Assembly (NCBI GenBank): GCA_037200525.1
Contig: JBBCGG010000001.1
Span: forward strand, 4,270,501-4,334,500
DNA length: 64,000 bases
Direction of reading: 5' to 3'
Source: Methylocella sp.
GTDB taxonomy: Bacteria; Pseudomonadota; Alphaproteobacteria; Rhizobiales; Beijerinckiaceae
The first letter of the stretch is position 1. The number at the start of each line of letters is the position of its first letter. Under the pieces are notes generated by a model that was not told where the DNA came from, did no database searches, and saw nothing but the letters and a program-made list of their open reading frames with translations. Below, piece by piece: positions 1 through 8,871 of the stretch. Made by a program: the position numbers and the translations under genes.

Positions 1-343
1 CAATCAGCAGACCATCGATATGGATGGCGTCGGGCCAGACGAGACTGATCGGGCGCTGGGGCGGCGCAGAACCCGCCAACGCGTTCATGAGCGCGACCAC
101 TCCGGCGTAAAAAGCGCGGCGCGCAAGCCGCAACGGCTCTTCCGGCTCGAGCACCACAGCGAATTCAACGACATCGAAGCGGCCGACGCGGATCAGCGCG
201 CCTGCGCCTTCTTCCGCCGCGATGGTTCTGGCGTGGGCGAAGGCGTCTCCTGTCTCCCTGAGAGGCACGAGACGAAAAGGCGGCGGAAGATCAAGCGTAG
301 ACGAAGCAGATTTGCGCGTGCGGCTGATAGCCTCAATAGGCAA
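1..343 (-). CDS. Biotin/lipoate A/B protein ligase family protein (3' part missing at window edge)
   Basis: Reading the minus strand from a TTG at 343 gives an open frame to the window edge. It includes the stretches LDLPPPFRLVPLRE, VGRFDVVEFAVVLEPEEPL and WPDAIHIDGLLI. These resemble the N-terminal half of the biotin/lipoate ligase-like family (DUF4444-type) that often sits beside formate dehydrogenase genes in Rhizobiales. A GGAGG lies 4 bases before the TTG, slightly close; the next in-frame GTG would remove about 25 residues. The catalytic part lies outside the window. It is divergent from the 4Fe-4S gene at 537. The family call is from remembered sequence style; the substrate is unknown. 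Confidence 0.6.
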   Translation of the reverse strand, partial: MPIEAISRTRKSASSTLDLPPPFRLVPLRETGDAFAHARTIAAEEGAGALIRVGRFDVVEFAVVLEPEEPLRLARRAFYAGVVALMNALAGSAPPQRPISLVWPDAIHIDGLLI

Positions 344-536
344 ACGACCTCCAAATGTTGGCAGTTTCAATTTAGACCGACTATAACCTTCCACTGCGAG
401 GCGGCAAACGGGCTTGTGGAGTTGAACGTGCCCGCAGCGTAGGTTGCGACTAATTTAAATCTCATGGGCATTTGATATCCAACCGCAAATCGCCCCCTAC
501 TCCAACGCTTAAGCCCTCAAAGGAGCCCTATAGCCA

Positions 537-2570
537 ATGCCCGAATTCCCCGGGAACATCTTGATATGTTCCTGTGAAGACACAATGCCGCTCGATCGCG
601 AGGCGGTTGGTCGCGCCTGCCGCAGCGCGAGGGTAACGTCGGCGCGCCATCTTTGCCGCTCGGAACTGGGATTGTTCAAGGCGATCGCAGCGGATCCCGC
701 CCCCCTGGTGGTGAGCTGTACGCAGGAAGCGGCGCTGTTCTCCGAGGTGGCGGCCGAGGCCGGGCGCGCGGCCATTGCATATGCCAATATTCGCGAAAGC
801 GCCGGCTGGTCCAACGAAGCCGCCGAGGCGGGGCCGAAGATGGCGGCGCTGCTCGCAGCCGCAGCCGAACCCATGCCGCCGCCGCCCTCCGTCGCTTTGG
901 AAAGCAATGGCGTCATTCTCATTTATGGGCGCGACGAGCAAGCGATCGAAGCAGGCAATCTGCTCAAGGACCATCTCGACGTCACGGTGCTTATCAAGCC
1001 GCCGGCGAATGTCGCCCCTCAGCGCGTCAATGATTTTCCTTTGGCGAAAGGCCTCGTTCGCTCGGCCAAAGGGCATCTTGGCGCCTTCGAGATCGTGGTC
1101 GATGATTTTGCGCAGGCTGCGCCCTCGTCGCGCGACGCGCTTTCGTTCGGGCCTTCGCGCAACGGGGCGCTGTCGCGTTGCGATATCATCCTCGATCTTT
1201 CCAACGGCGGCGCGCTGTTCTCCGCGCAGGATCTTCGCGATGGCTATCTTCGCGCCGATCCCGGCGATCCGGCGGCTATGCTACGGGCTATATTGAAAGC
1301 GCGGGATCTCGTCGGCGTCTTCGACAAGCCGCGTTATATCGCTTTCACCGAGCATCTCTGCGCCCACTCCCGCTCCAAAATCATCGGCTGCACGCGGTGC
1401 CTCGATCTTTGCCCCGCCGGCGCCATCGCTCCCGCCGGCGATCATGTTGCCATCGATCCGAACATTTGCGCCGGCTGCGGTCAATGCGCCGCCGCCTGCC
1501 CCACAGGAGCCGCTTCCTATGCCCTGCCCCCATCCGATGCGCTGATGCGGAAGCTTCGCGCCTTACTGCTCGGTTATCACGAGGCGGGCGGCGCGCGTGG
1601 GATCGTGCTCATCCACGACGAGGTTCATGGGACGCCGCTGATCGACGCGCTGGCGCGCTTCGGCGATGGGTTGCCTGCGCATGTTCTGCCGCTCGCCGTG
1701 AACGAGGTGACGCAAGTCGGGCTCGAGGTCATCGCCGCCGCCTTCGCTTATGGCGCATCGGCGATGCGCTTTCTTTTACGCGCGCGGTCGCGCCACGATG
1801 TGCAAGGGCTCACCGGAACGTTTGCACTCGCCAAGCCTATTCTCAAAGGCCTCGGCTTCGACGGCGAGCGGATCGCGGCCATCGAGACGGACGATCCCGA
1901 CGCGCTCAGCTACGCGCTGCGCGCAATTGCGCCGATGGAGGCCGCTCCGCGTCCGGCAAAGTTCCGTCCTGCCGGCGCCAAGCGCGGCGTAATGCGTTTC
2001 GCGCTGGCGGAACTTCATCAGGCCTCGCCAGAACCTGTCGAGATCGTGCCGCTGCCCAAACTCGCGCCTTTCGGGTCAGTGGAGATCGATGTCGGAGGCT
2101 GCACCTTATGCCTGTCCTGCGTTTCGGCGTGTCCCACCGGAGCGCTCAGCGACAACCCCGACCGGCCAATGCTGCGCTTCACGGAGGACGCCTGCGTGCA
2201 GTGCGGGCTGTGCGAGAAGACTTGCCCGGAAAACGTCATCACGCTGAAGCCGCAGATCGACTTTCGCGCCGTCACGGCCTCGCCGCGCATTCTGAAGGAA
2301 GAGCCGCCATTTTGCTGCATCAGCTGCGGCAAGCCGTTTGGCGTTAAGAGCACCATCGAGCGCGTGGTGGCGAAGCTCGAAGGCAAGCACTGGATGTACA
2401 AAGACAGCAAGCGCCTCGATGTCATCAAAATGTGCGACGATTGCCGGGTCGGCTTCGTTTCCGAAGAAGGCTTCGATCCTTATGGGACGCCTCGACCCCT
2501 TGCGCGCACAACAGATGATTATTTACGCGAGCGCGAGGAGCAAGAAAGGATCGAGAAAAGCAGAGGCTAG
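537..2570 (+). CDS. Multi-cluster 4Fe-4S ferredoxin-type protein linked to formate dehydrogenase
   Basis: A 677-residue protein with four classical ferredoxin motifs in two pairs. The first pair starts at Cys285 (CTRCLDLC) and about residue 311 (CAGCGQCAAAC). The second lies near residues 522 (CTLCLSCVSAC) and 552 (CVQCGLCEKTC). A further Cys group (CCISCG and CDDC) lies near residues 592-640. The first 270 residues have no Cys cluster of this type. There is no signal peptide or membrane segment, so it should act in the cytoplasm as an electron carrier or hub. Similar proteins accompany fdh clusters in Rhizobiales. It is convergent with the fdh genes, with 23 bases between the stops. An AGGAG sits about 11 bases before the ATG. 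The redox partner is not shown by the sequence. Confidence 0.75.
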   Translation: MPEFPGNILICSCEDTMPLDREAVGRACRSARVTSARHLCRSELGLFKAIAADPAPLVVSCTQEAALFSEVAAEAGRAAIAYANIRESAGWSNEAAEAGPKMAALLAAAAEPMPPPPSVALESNGVILIYGRDEQAIEAGNLLKDHLDVTVLIKPPANVAPQRVNDFPLAKGLVRSAKGHLGAFEIVVDDFAQAAPSSRDALSFGPSRNGALSRCDIILDLSNGGALFSAQDLRDGYLRADPGDPAAMLRAILKARDLVGVFDKPRYIAFTEHLCAHSRSKIIGCTRCLDLCPAGAIAPAGDHVAIDPNICAGCGQCAAACPTGAASYALPPSDALMRKLRALLLGYHEAGGARGIVLIHDEVHGTPLIDALARFGDGLPAHVLPLAVNEVTQVGLEVIAAAFAYGASAMRFLLRARSRHDVQGLTGTFALAKPILKGLGFDGERIAAIETDDPDALSYALRAIAPMEAAPRPAKFRPAGAKRGVMRFALAELHQASPEPVEIVPLPKLAPFGSVEIDVGGCTLCLSCVSACPTGALSDNPDRPMLRFTEDACVQCGLCEKTCPENVITLKPQIDFRAVTASPRILKEEPPFCCISCGKPFGVKSTIERVVAKLEGKHWMYKDSKRLDVIKMCDDCRVGFVSEEGFDPYGTPRPLARTTDDYLREREEQERIEKSRG

Positions 2571-2593
2571 AGCGTGATCGCTTGCGTCGGCCC

Positions 2594-3631
2594 TTACTCC
2601 GCCGGACCGGCGGATGGCTGCCCGGGCGGCATAGCGGCGCGCTCTTTCGCAAGGCGCTCTTTCGCAAGCTGGTCGTCAAGCCAAACGTCGTGATGCTCTT
2701 TCGCCCAATTGAGATCGACTTCGCCTGTCCCCATCGCTTCGAAAGCGCCTTCGATCCCAAGCGTACCAATATAGATATGGGCTAGGATCACGGCGATGAA
2801 AAATACGGCGACGACAGCGTGCACGCCCTGCGCGATCTGCATCCCGAAAATATTCGTCACGTAAAACGGGAACAACAGCAAATAGCCCGAAACGCTCACG
2901 GCTATGCCCGCCCAGAAGGCGAACCAGAACACCATTTTTTCGCCAGCGTTGAAGCGCCCTGCCGACGCATGCTTCGACTTGAGCATGCCCCCGCCCTGCT
3001 TCACCCACTCGATGTCGATCTTGCCCGGAATATTGTCCTTGACCCACATTGCGATGATCAGAACGAGGCCGGCTACGAACGAGAAGCTGATGAAATTGTG
3101 GACGTATTTGGCGACTTCCGCAATGCTGGTGAATGCCTCCGGGCCAATAAGCGGGCGCAGCACCAGCTTGCCGAAGGTGATATTCAGTCCGGTCAAACCG
3201 AGAATCACGAACGACCCCGCCGTCAACCAATGGGCGAAGCGCTCAAAAGCGTCGAAGCGGCGCACCTTTATTCCTGAGCGCCCATTTTCGATCCGGATCT
3301 GTCCCCGGATCAAATAGCCAAGGGCTAACACCGCGATCATGCCGAGGATCACGATCGCGCCCAGCCAGTGCAGGAGGACTTCGTGGAAATATTGCCACAC
3401 ACGCCCTGCCGGCTGCATCAATACGCTCGCCCTTTGATCGGGAATGTCGATGCGGCCCTGGATGCGCGGGAACTCTTGCAGCAGCGTGTGTTCGCTCGAG
3501 ACGCTCGCGGTCGGATCAGGCGAACCGTCGGGATTGCGCTGCTGCGCGAACGCCGGCATCGCGGCGGCGAACGCGACTAGAATCGCCAATGCGCCAAGAG
3601 CGCCGCGCAGACGCGCGAGGGCCCGCGTCAT
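2594..3631 (-). CDS. Formate dehydrogenase gamma subunit (cytochrome b556)
   Basis: A 345-residue membrane subunit. It opens with a signal-like hydrophobic stretch ending AMPAFAQQ, then a periplasmic loop, then about four further membrane segments (for example around residues 95-110, 130-150, 185-205 and 265-285). His residues in the helices would hold b hemes. In this family the gamma subunit anchors the alpha-beta dimer and passes electrons from formate to quinone. Its ATG overlaps the stop of the beta gene by four bases (ATGA), so translation is probably coupled. The C-terminal tail is rich in charge and proline. Length and gene order match FdnI/FdoI-type subunits with an N-terminal extension. 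Confidence 0.9.
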   Translation of the reverse strand: MTRALARLRGALGALAILVAFAAAMPAFAQQRNPDGSPDPTASVSSEHTLLQEFPRIQGRIDIPDQRASVLMQPAGRVWQYFHEVLLHWLGAIVILGMIAVLALGYLIRGQIRIENGRSGIKVRRFDAFERFAHWLTAGSFVILGLTGLNITFGKLVLRPLIGPEAFTSIAEVAKYVHNFISFSFVAGLVLIIAMWVKDNIPGKIDIEWVKQGGGMLKSKHASAGRFNAGEKMVFWFAFWAGIAVSVSGYLLLFPFYVTNIFGMQIAQGVHAVVAVFFIAVILAHIYIGTLGIEGAFEAMGTGEVDLNWAKEHHDVWLDDQLAKERLAKERAAMPPGQPSAGPAE

Positions 3632-4269
3632 GGTCTTTCTCCTTCAGGATGAAGGGCGTCGGCGACGAGGACCGAAACCCCCGCATGATAAGCCGTCATC
3701 CAACCCCACGCGCCAGAACCATAACCGCGCGTCAGCACACGCTGCTTATAGATTTCGGCGATGATCTCGCCGTCGCCGGCGAGCAATGATTTCGTAGAGC
3801 ACATCTCGGCGCAGAGCGGCAACTTGCCTTCGGCGAGGCGATTGGCGCCATATTTCTCATATTCCTCCGCGCTGCCGGTGACTTCGTCTCCCCCGCCACC
3901 CGCGCAGAACGTACATTTGTCCATTTTGCCGCGCGACCCAAAATTGCCGATGCTCGGATATTGCGGCGCTCCAAATGGGCATGCGTAAAAGCAATAGCCG
4001 CAGCCGATGCACAGATCCTTGTCGTGAAGCACGACGCCTTCTTCGGTAGGAAATATGCAGGTCACCGGACACACCGCCGCGCAAGGCGAATCGGTGCAAT
4101 GCATGCAAGCCATGGACACCGACCGCTCGCCCGGCTTGCCGTCATTGATCGTGACGACGCGCCGGCGGTTGATGCCCCAGGGCACTTCGTTCTCGTTCTT
4201 GCAGGCGGTGGCGCAGGCGTTGCAATCGATGCAGCGGTCGGCGTCGCAGAGAAATTTCATCCGGGCCAT
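3628..4269 (-). CDS. Formate dehydrogenase beta subunit (iron-sulfur)
   Basis: A 213-residue ferredoxin-like subunit with four Cys groups: Cys13, 16, 19 and 23 (RCIDCNACATAC), CMHCTDSPCAAVC, CIGCGYCFYAC, and CTFC further on. These would carry four [4Fe-4S] clusters linking the alpha-subunit molybdenum site to the gamma-subunit heme. No C-terminal membrane helix is visible, unlike E. coli FdnH, so attachment must rely on the gamma subunit. It lies 11 bases after the alpha gene and overlaps the gamma gene by four bases, so the three form one transcription unit. Confidence 0.93.
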   Translation of the reverse strand: MARMKFLCDADRCIDCNACATACKNENEVPWGINRRRVVTINDGKPGERSVSMACMHCTDSPCAAVCPVTCIFPTEEGVVLHDKDLCIGCGYCFYACPFGAPQYPSIGNFGSRGKMDKCTFCAGGGGDEVTGSAEEYEKYGANRLAEGKLPLCAEMCSTKSLLAGDGEIIAEIYKQRVLTRGYGSGAWGWMTAYHAGVSVLVADALHPEGERP

Positions 4270-4280
4270 AATCCGTCCTC

Positions 4281-7235
4281 TTACGCTGCTCTGATCTGAC
4301 AGAGGGTGGCCTTCGGCTCCTGCATGCCCGTCGCCGGATCGTAACCGTAGGTTGAGAGCGTATTGATGCTCTCGCCGAGCACGATCGGATCAGAGCCCTT
4401 CGGATATTTGTCGCGCTGGTCAACGCCTTGGAACCAGCCTGCGAAATGGAATGGCATCCAGGTTACGCCCTTGCCGACCCGCTCCGTCACCAACGCCTTC
4501 ATCCGCGCTTTCGAACTATTTTCAGGTCCGGTAACCCATACCCAAGCGTTGTTGATGATGCCGCGCTCGCTCGCATCCGCCGGATTGATCTCGACATACA
4601 TGTCTTGTTTCAATTCAGCCAGCCAGCGGTTGGAGCGCGTTTCCTCCCCGCCGCCCTCATATTCAACCAGCCGGCCGGAGCTGAGGATCAGCGGGAAACT
4701 CTTCACGATGCCTTTGTCGACGGCTGCATGTTGCACAGTGAATCCCATATTGGGCATCCGGAACTGCCGGGCGTCCGGCGGCGTCGGGAATTGAGCGACA
4801 AGATCGGGACGCGGCGTATAGATTGGCTCGCGGTGCACCGGTATGGGATCGGGCAAGTTCCAGGCGTTCATACGCGCCTTGCCATTGCCGTAGGGTACGC
4901 AGCCATGCTCGATCGCAACGCGCTGAATGCCACCCGAGAGATCCGTCGCCCAGGAAACGGAATCGGGGTTGGCGGCGTTCACTTTCTGGATGGTGGCCAA
5001 TTCCTCTGCGCGGAGGTCGCCATCCCAGCTGAGCTTTTTGAGCACGCCGAGCGTGAACTCGGGATAGCCGTCTTTTATTTCCGAACCGACCGAATAGGAC
5101 CCGTCGGAGAGCAGATTCTCATGCATCTCCTGCTCGACCTCATTTCCATCCACCATCACTTTGCGTTTGACCACACGCTCGACGCCGAAGCGGGCGCGGA
5201 AGGTGCCGCCGCCCTCTTTCACGGATAGATTGGTGTTGTAAAGCACAGGCGTACCCGGATGCTTGAATTCTGGCGTCCCCCAGCACGGCCAAGGCAGACC
5301 GTAGTATTCGCCGCCTACCTCCGGAGCGTCTTTCGGGGCTCGCATTGTAACCACATCGAATTTCGACTGGTTTCTCATATGAGCCTGGAGCCGCTCCGGC
5401 GATTGACCGCAGTAGCCGGTCGACCAGCCGCCGCGATTGATCTCGCGCAGAATGTCTTCGGCCGAGACCGCGCCATTTTCGACTTTGATGTTTTTGAACA
5501 GCTTGTCCGCGAAGCCGAGTTTGCGAGCCAGCATGTACATCGTGTCGTAGTCGTTCTTCGATTCGAAGGCCGGCGGCACCACCTGCTCGCCCCATTGCAG
5601 CGAGCGGTTGGAGGCGGTGCGCGATCCGTGCATTTCGAAACTGGTGCAGGCCGGCAATAAATAAGTGCCGTCTTTCCGCCCGGAGAGCACCGACCAGGTG
5701 GTTGGATAAGGATCGCAAACAACGAGGAGATCGAGCTTTTCGATGCCCTTCACCGACACCGGCATTCTGGTGATCGTGTTGGCGCCATGTCCCATGACGA
5801 ACATGGCCTTCACATTGTCGGGCTGACTGACTTGCTCCTTCGGCAACAAAGTGGCGTCAAACCAACGCGTGCTGGGAATGCCGGGAGTCTGCATGAACGT
5901 CTCGCTAACGAAGCGCGAGCGCATCCAGTCGTAGTCGACTTCCCAGACCCGGCACCAATGCTGCCAAGCTTCTTTGGAAAGGCCGTAGTAAAGCGGCAGG
6001 GTCGTTACATCGAGGCCGACATCGGTCGCGCCCTGGACATTGGTGTGGCCGCGGAAGATATTCGCGCCATTGCCAAAATTGCCCATATTTCCAGTGGCGA
6101 GCAGAAGAATGCAGCTGGCGCGGACATTCGCCGTTCCTGTCGTCGACTGGGTCTGCCCCATCGCCCAAATCAACGTCGCCGGCCGCTGTGTCGCGAAAAT
6201 CTCGGCAACGCGCTTCACCTGCGCCTCGGGAAGGCCGGTTACGCGCTCGACCTCTTGCGGCGTCCATTTGTCGATCTCTTTGCGCACATCCTCAAGGCCG
6301 TAGACGCGCTGGTGAATGAATTCTCTGTCTTCCCAACCGTTCTGGAAAATGTGCCAAAGCATCCCATAAATCGTCGGAATATGCGTCCCAGGACGCACCC
6401 GGACGTATTCCGTCGCGTGCGCGGCGGTGCGCGTCATCCGGGGATCGATGACGATCATATTGGCGCGGTTAAGCTCTTTTCCCTCAAGGATATGCTGTAG
6501 CGATACCGGATGCGCTTCGGCTGGATTGCCGCCCATCACCAGAATGGTTTTCGCGTTGCGAATGTCGTTATAGCTGTTCGTCATCGCGCCATAGCCCCAG
6601 GTGTTGGCGACGCCGGTGACGGTGGTGGAGTGACAGATGCGGGCCTGATGATCGGAATTGTTCGTGCCCCAGAAGGCGGCGAACTTGCGGTTGAGATAAG
6701 CGGCCTCATTAGTGAACTTGGCCGAGCCAAGCCAGTAGACAGACTCCGGCCCCGCCTTCTCGCGGATATCCAGCAATTTGTCGCCGATCTCGTCGATCGC
6801 CTGATCCCAGGAGATCCGGGTCCATTGGCCGTCAACAAGTTTTACCGGATAACGAAGCCTGCGGTCGTTGAGCACGTCGTCGCGGACCGCGGCGCCTTTG
6901 CAGCAATGCGACCCGCGATTGATCGGGCTGTCAAAGTCCGGTTCCTGGCCGATCCACACTCCGTTTGAGACCTCGGCTATAACCGAGCAGCCGACGGAGC
7001 AATGGGTGCACATATTCTTGCGCTTTTCGACGTTGGCGCCCGGAGCGGGAGGGGGGCCGGCCGCGGCCTTTTGTATTCTCCCGAGCGGCAATGCTCCAAG
7101 CGCCGCCAAGCCTCCGGCCGCGAGCCCGGAACGCCGCAGAAAGCTACGGCGATCGGGGCCGCTGTCAATTTGACTGGCGAAGGAGCCCGCGAGCGGGCTG
7201 CGACGGGCTTGACGTTCCGACCGCTTGATCAGCAT
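4281..7235 (-). CDS. Formate dehydrogenase alpha subunit, molybdopterin-dependent, Tat-exported, Cys type
   Basis: A 984-residue catalytic subunit that oxidises formate to CO2 at a bis-MGD molybdenum (or tungsten) site. Twin-arginine signal: DRRSFLRR at residues 28-35, followed by an Ala/Gly/Leu-rich stretch, so it is exported folded. The [4Fe-4S] ligands are Cys76, 79, 83 and 111, with Lys113 just after. The active-site motif ARICHSTTV places Cys201 where E. coli FdnG has selenocysteine, so no SECIS is needed. The stretches MGGNPAEAHPV and RSNRWLAELKQ fit the molybdopterin oxidoreductase and dinucleotide-binding domains. It is the first large gene of the alpha-beta-gamma operon, 11 bases after the small Tat-signal gene. 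Confidence 0.95.
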   Translation of the reverse strand: MLIKRSERQARRSPLAGSFASQIDSGPDRRSFLRRSGLAAGGLAALGALPLGRIQKAAAGPPPAPGANVEKRKNMCTHCSVGCSVIAEVSNGVWIGQEPDFDSPINRGSHCCKGAAVRDDVLNDRRLRYPVKLVDGQWTRISWDQAIDEIGDKLLDIREKAGPESVYWLGSAKFTNEAAYLNRKFAAFWGTNNSDHQARICHSTTVTGVANTWGYGAMTNSYNDIRNAKTILVMGGNPAEAHPVSLQHILEGKELNRANMIVIDPRMTRTAAHATEYVRVRPGTHIPTIYGMLWHIFQNGWEDREFIHQRVYGLEDVRKEIDKWTPQEVERVTGLPEAQVKRVAEIFATQRPATLIWAMGQTQSTTGTANVRASCILLLATGNMGNFGNGANIFRGHTNVQGATDVGLDVTTLPLYYGLSKEAWQHWCRVWEVDYDWMRSRFVSETFMQTPGIPSTRWFDATLLPKEQVSQPDNVKAMFVMGHGANTITRMPVSVKGIEKLDLLVVCDPYPTTWSVLSGRKDGTYLLPACTSFEMHGSRTASNRSLQWGEQVVPPAFESKNDYDTMYMLARKLGFADKLFKNIKVENGAVSAEDILREINRGGWSTGYCGQSPERLQAHMRNQSKFDVVTMRAPKDAPEVGGEYYGLPWPCWGTPEFKHPGTPVLYNTNLSVKEGGGTFRARFGVERVVKRKVMVDGNEVEQEMHENLLSDGSYSVGSEIKDGYPEFTLGVLKKLSWDGDLRAEELATIQKVNAANPDSVSWATDLSGGIQRVAIEHGCVPYGNGKARMNAWNLPDPIPVHREPIYTPRPDLVAQFPTPPDARQFRMPNMGFTVQHAAVDKGIVKSFPLILSSGRLVEYEGGGEETRSNRWLAELKQDMYVEINPADASERGIINNAWVWVTGPENSSKARMKALVTERVGKGVTWMPFHFAGWFQGVDQRDKYPKGSDPIVLGESINTLSTYGYDPATGMQEPKATLCQIRAA

Positions 7236-7246
7236 TTATCGCTTCC

Positions 7247-7450
7247 TCACTTCGTCGGATAACGATTGACGCGATAAAACGTCTGCACTTCGGCCGAATT
7301 GGGCTCGTACATCGCTCTCCGCTTATTGATGGGAGACTCCGCATGGGCCACGGTCGGCCTCAGCGGGGCCGCAATCGCGGTCGCCGCGACGCCAGCGGTA
7401 GTTATTCCGCGAAGCATGTCGCGCCTTCGAATCATGCGCTGTTCGTTCAT
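7247..7450 (-). CDS. Formate dehydrogenase region Tat-signal small protein
   Basis: A 67-residue protein starting at ATG 7450; an upstream in-frame start at 7516 would add residues encoded by a tandem repeat and is unlikely. It has a twin-arginine signal (RRRDMLRG), an Ala-rich hydrophobic run, and a short tail ending VQTFYRVNRYPTK. This matches the formate dehydrogenase region Tat target family, small proteins encoded just upstream of fdh alpha subunits. Their role is not established; chaperoning or escorting the alpha subunit is a common guess. It lies 11 bases before the alpha gene and is probably its operon leader. Confidence 0.85.
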   Translation of the reverse strand: MNEQRMIRRRDMLRGITTAGVAATAIAAPLRPTVAHAESPINKRRAMYEPNSAEVQTFYRVNRYPTK

Positions 7451-7462
7451 AGAGGAGTCCTT

Positions 7463-7492
7463 CACAAATCGGCTTTCCACAAATCGGCTTTC
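7463..7492. repeat. Perfect 15-bp tandem repeat, two copies
   Basis: CACAAATCGGCTTTC occurs twice back to back, immediately upstream of the small Tat-signal gene and so in the likely 5' leader of the fdh operon. It could be a slippage product or a doubled regulator site; the sequence alone does not decide. Confidence 0.85.
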
Positions 7493-7901
7493 CCTTGAAA
7501 ACGCCAAACTCCGCACCTCAGCCTCGTGACCAATAACATATCAATTTATCTGAGAAACGGGCCGCCCACAATTAGAATAAATTCAAATCCATGTCGGGGC
7601 CTCAGCAAATGTCCTTTGTTATCATCGACATACGCGCCCTTGGACACTATCGAAACTGGCCATGCTTGCGATGTGGATGCGCGACAAAAAGCATCAGAGG
7701 CGAACCGATCCCCCATTGGCATGCTTCTGAGCAGCGGTCATGCCAAGCAAGGCCGGAAAGATCGCGACGGCAAAAGTGATTTCTTCTGTGCTACGATACG
7801 CCGCCGTCTTCTTGATTGAGGTTGACATCGCATGCTGGCGCTTATCGGAGCTATGGCTCCCGCCGCCCTCTCTCAACTCCCAAGCACGTCCACCTCGCGC
7901 T
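7493..7901. other. Intergenic stretch with no supported gene
   Basis: About 410 bases between the fdh operon leader and the end of the ModA-like gene. Short frames exist on both strands but have no recognisable features. The fdh promoter should lie in its left part; no clear -35/-10 pair was identified. Confidence 0.5.
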
Positions 7902-8768
7902 CTATTGCGAAATCGCAAGAACGGGCAGCAAGCCGGATTCCTTGAGAATCGCCTGCCCTTTCTCCGAAAGGATGAACAGCGCAAGACGGAGCGCATTAGG
8001 GTTCATCGACAAAACAACCATGCCGTAGATTGGATGAACATCAAGACTTGCGGGAAACTCGATCGCCGCAACGTCCGGCGCTTCTTTTTCGATCGCCGCG
8101 GCGCCGCTGCAATAAGAGATCATCAAATCAGTCTGGTCGTTCAGAAACAGGGACGCGGCTACCCCGCGCCCCGGCGCCGGGGGGACGGGATTTTGCCCTG
8201 CCGTCAGATGCTGCGCCTTGGCGCGGAGCGTAGCCCCAGCGCCGGGGCGCACAGCATCAATGCGATCGAAAATCGCGACTGCATAGTCTCCCGCCGGGTC
8301 CTGCACCGGGGTTGACGCGGCGAGACGAAGGTCCTTCGTCAGCAGGCGGTCGACCAGATTGTCCTGCGTCACCCCAACCGATTTCCCCGCAATAAGACAC
8401 ATCTCGTTCCGCGCGAAAGCAATCGCAGGCGCGACCGCACGTCTGGCATCGGCGAGCATGCGCGGCGATCCCATGTCGGCGGACAAGAAGAGATCGGCGC
8501 TTTCGCCTCCCTCGATGCGCTGACGCAACAGTCCCGATCCGCCGAACGTCGGCTTAACCTCGACGTCGGAAGGAAGCCCGGCCTCTTTTATCAACGCCGC
8601 GACAGCGGTCCGGAGACTGCCGGCGGAATAGACGCTGATTGTTTCAGCTCGGGCGGAAGCGATGATTGCGACGCCGCCAACCGCCGCAATCGTCAGAGAC
8701 AACCAAAGGCGCGACCGAGCTTTTGCATTCGATCGAGGTGCTTCCATCCGAATACTCCCTTTTTGCAT
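7902..8768 (-). CDS. ModA-like molybdate/oxyanion ABC transporter substrate-binding protein
   Basis: A 288-residue secreted binding protein (or 281 from Met8 at 8747). The signal peptide runs to ASARA. The mature start ETISVYSAGSLR, then FGGSGLLRQRI, ADLFLSADMG and later DLMISYCSGAAA, fit the ModA/WtpA fold, where the early AGSL and SGLL segments line the oxyanion pocket. No permease or ATPase gene is next to it, so it is an orphan binding protein here. It lies 103 bases downstream of a TonB-dependent receptor on the same strand and next to a Mo-enzyme operon, which supports molybdate as the ligand. Tungstate or another oxyanion, or a non-transport role, remains possible. Confidence 0.75.
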   Translation of the reverse strand: MQKGSIRMEAPRSNAKARSRLWLSLTIAAVGGVAIIASARAETISVYSAGSLRTAVAALIKEAGLPSDVEVKPTFGGSGLLRQRIEGGESADLFLSADMGSPRMLADARRAVAPAIAFARNEMCLIAGKSVGVTQDNLVDRLLTKDLRLAASTPVQDPAGDYAVAIFDRIDAVRPGAGATLRAKAQHLTAGQNPVPPAPGRGVAASLFLNDQTDLMISYCSGAAAIEKEAPDVAAIEFPASLDVHPIYGMVVLSMNPNALRLALFILSEKGQAILKESGLLPVLAISQ

Positions 8769-8871
8769 ATTACTCCCATATCAGTCTCAAGCGTAACATC
8801 GGCCGAACGTAAGCCGCAACGGAGCCCGCGCTGGCGAAGCGTTCGAGCCCCGATATGACTGGATCAAAGCG

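Noticed and set aside
6633-6635. Possible selenocysteine at the formate dehydrogenase active site
   Set aside because: The codon is TGT (Cys201), not TGA, so no selenocysteine machinery is needed.
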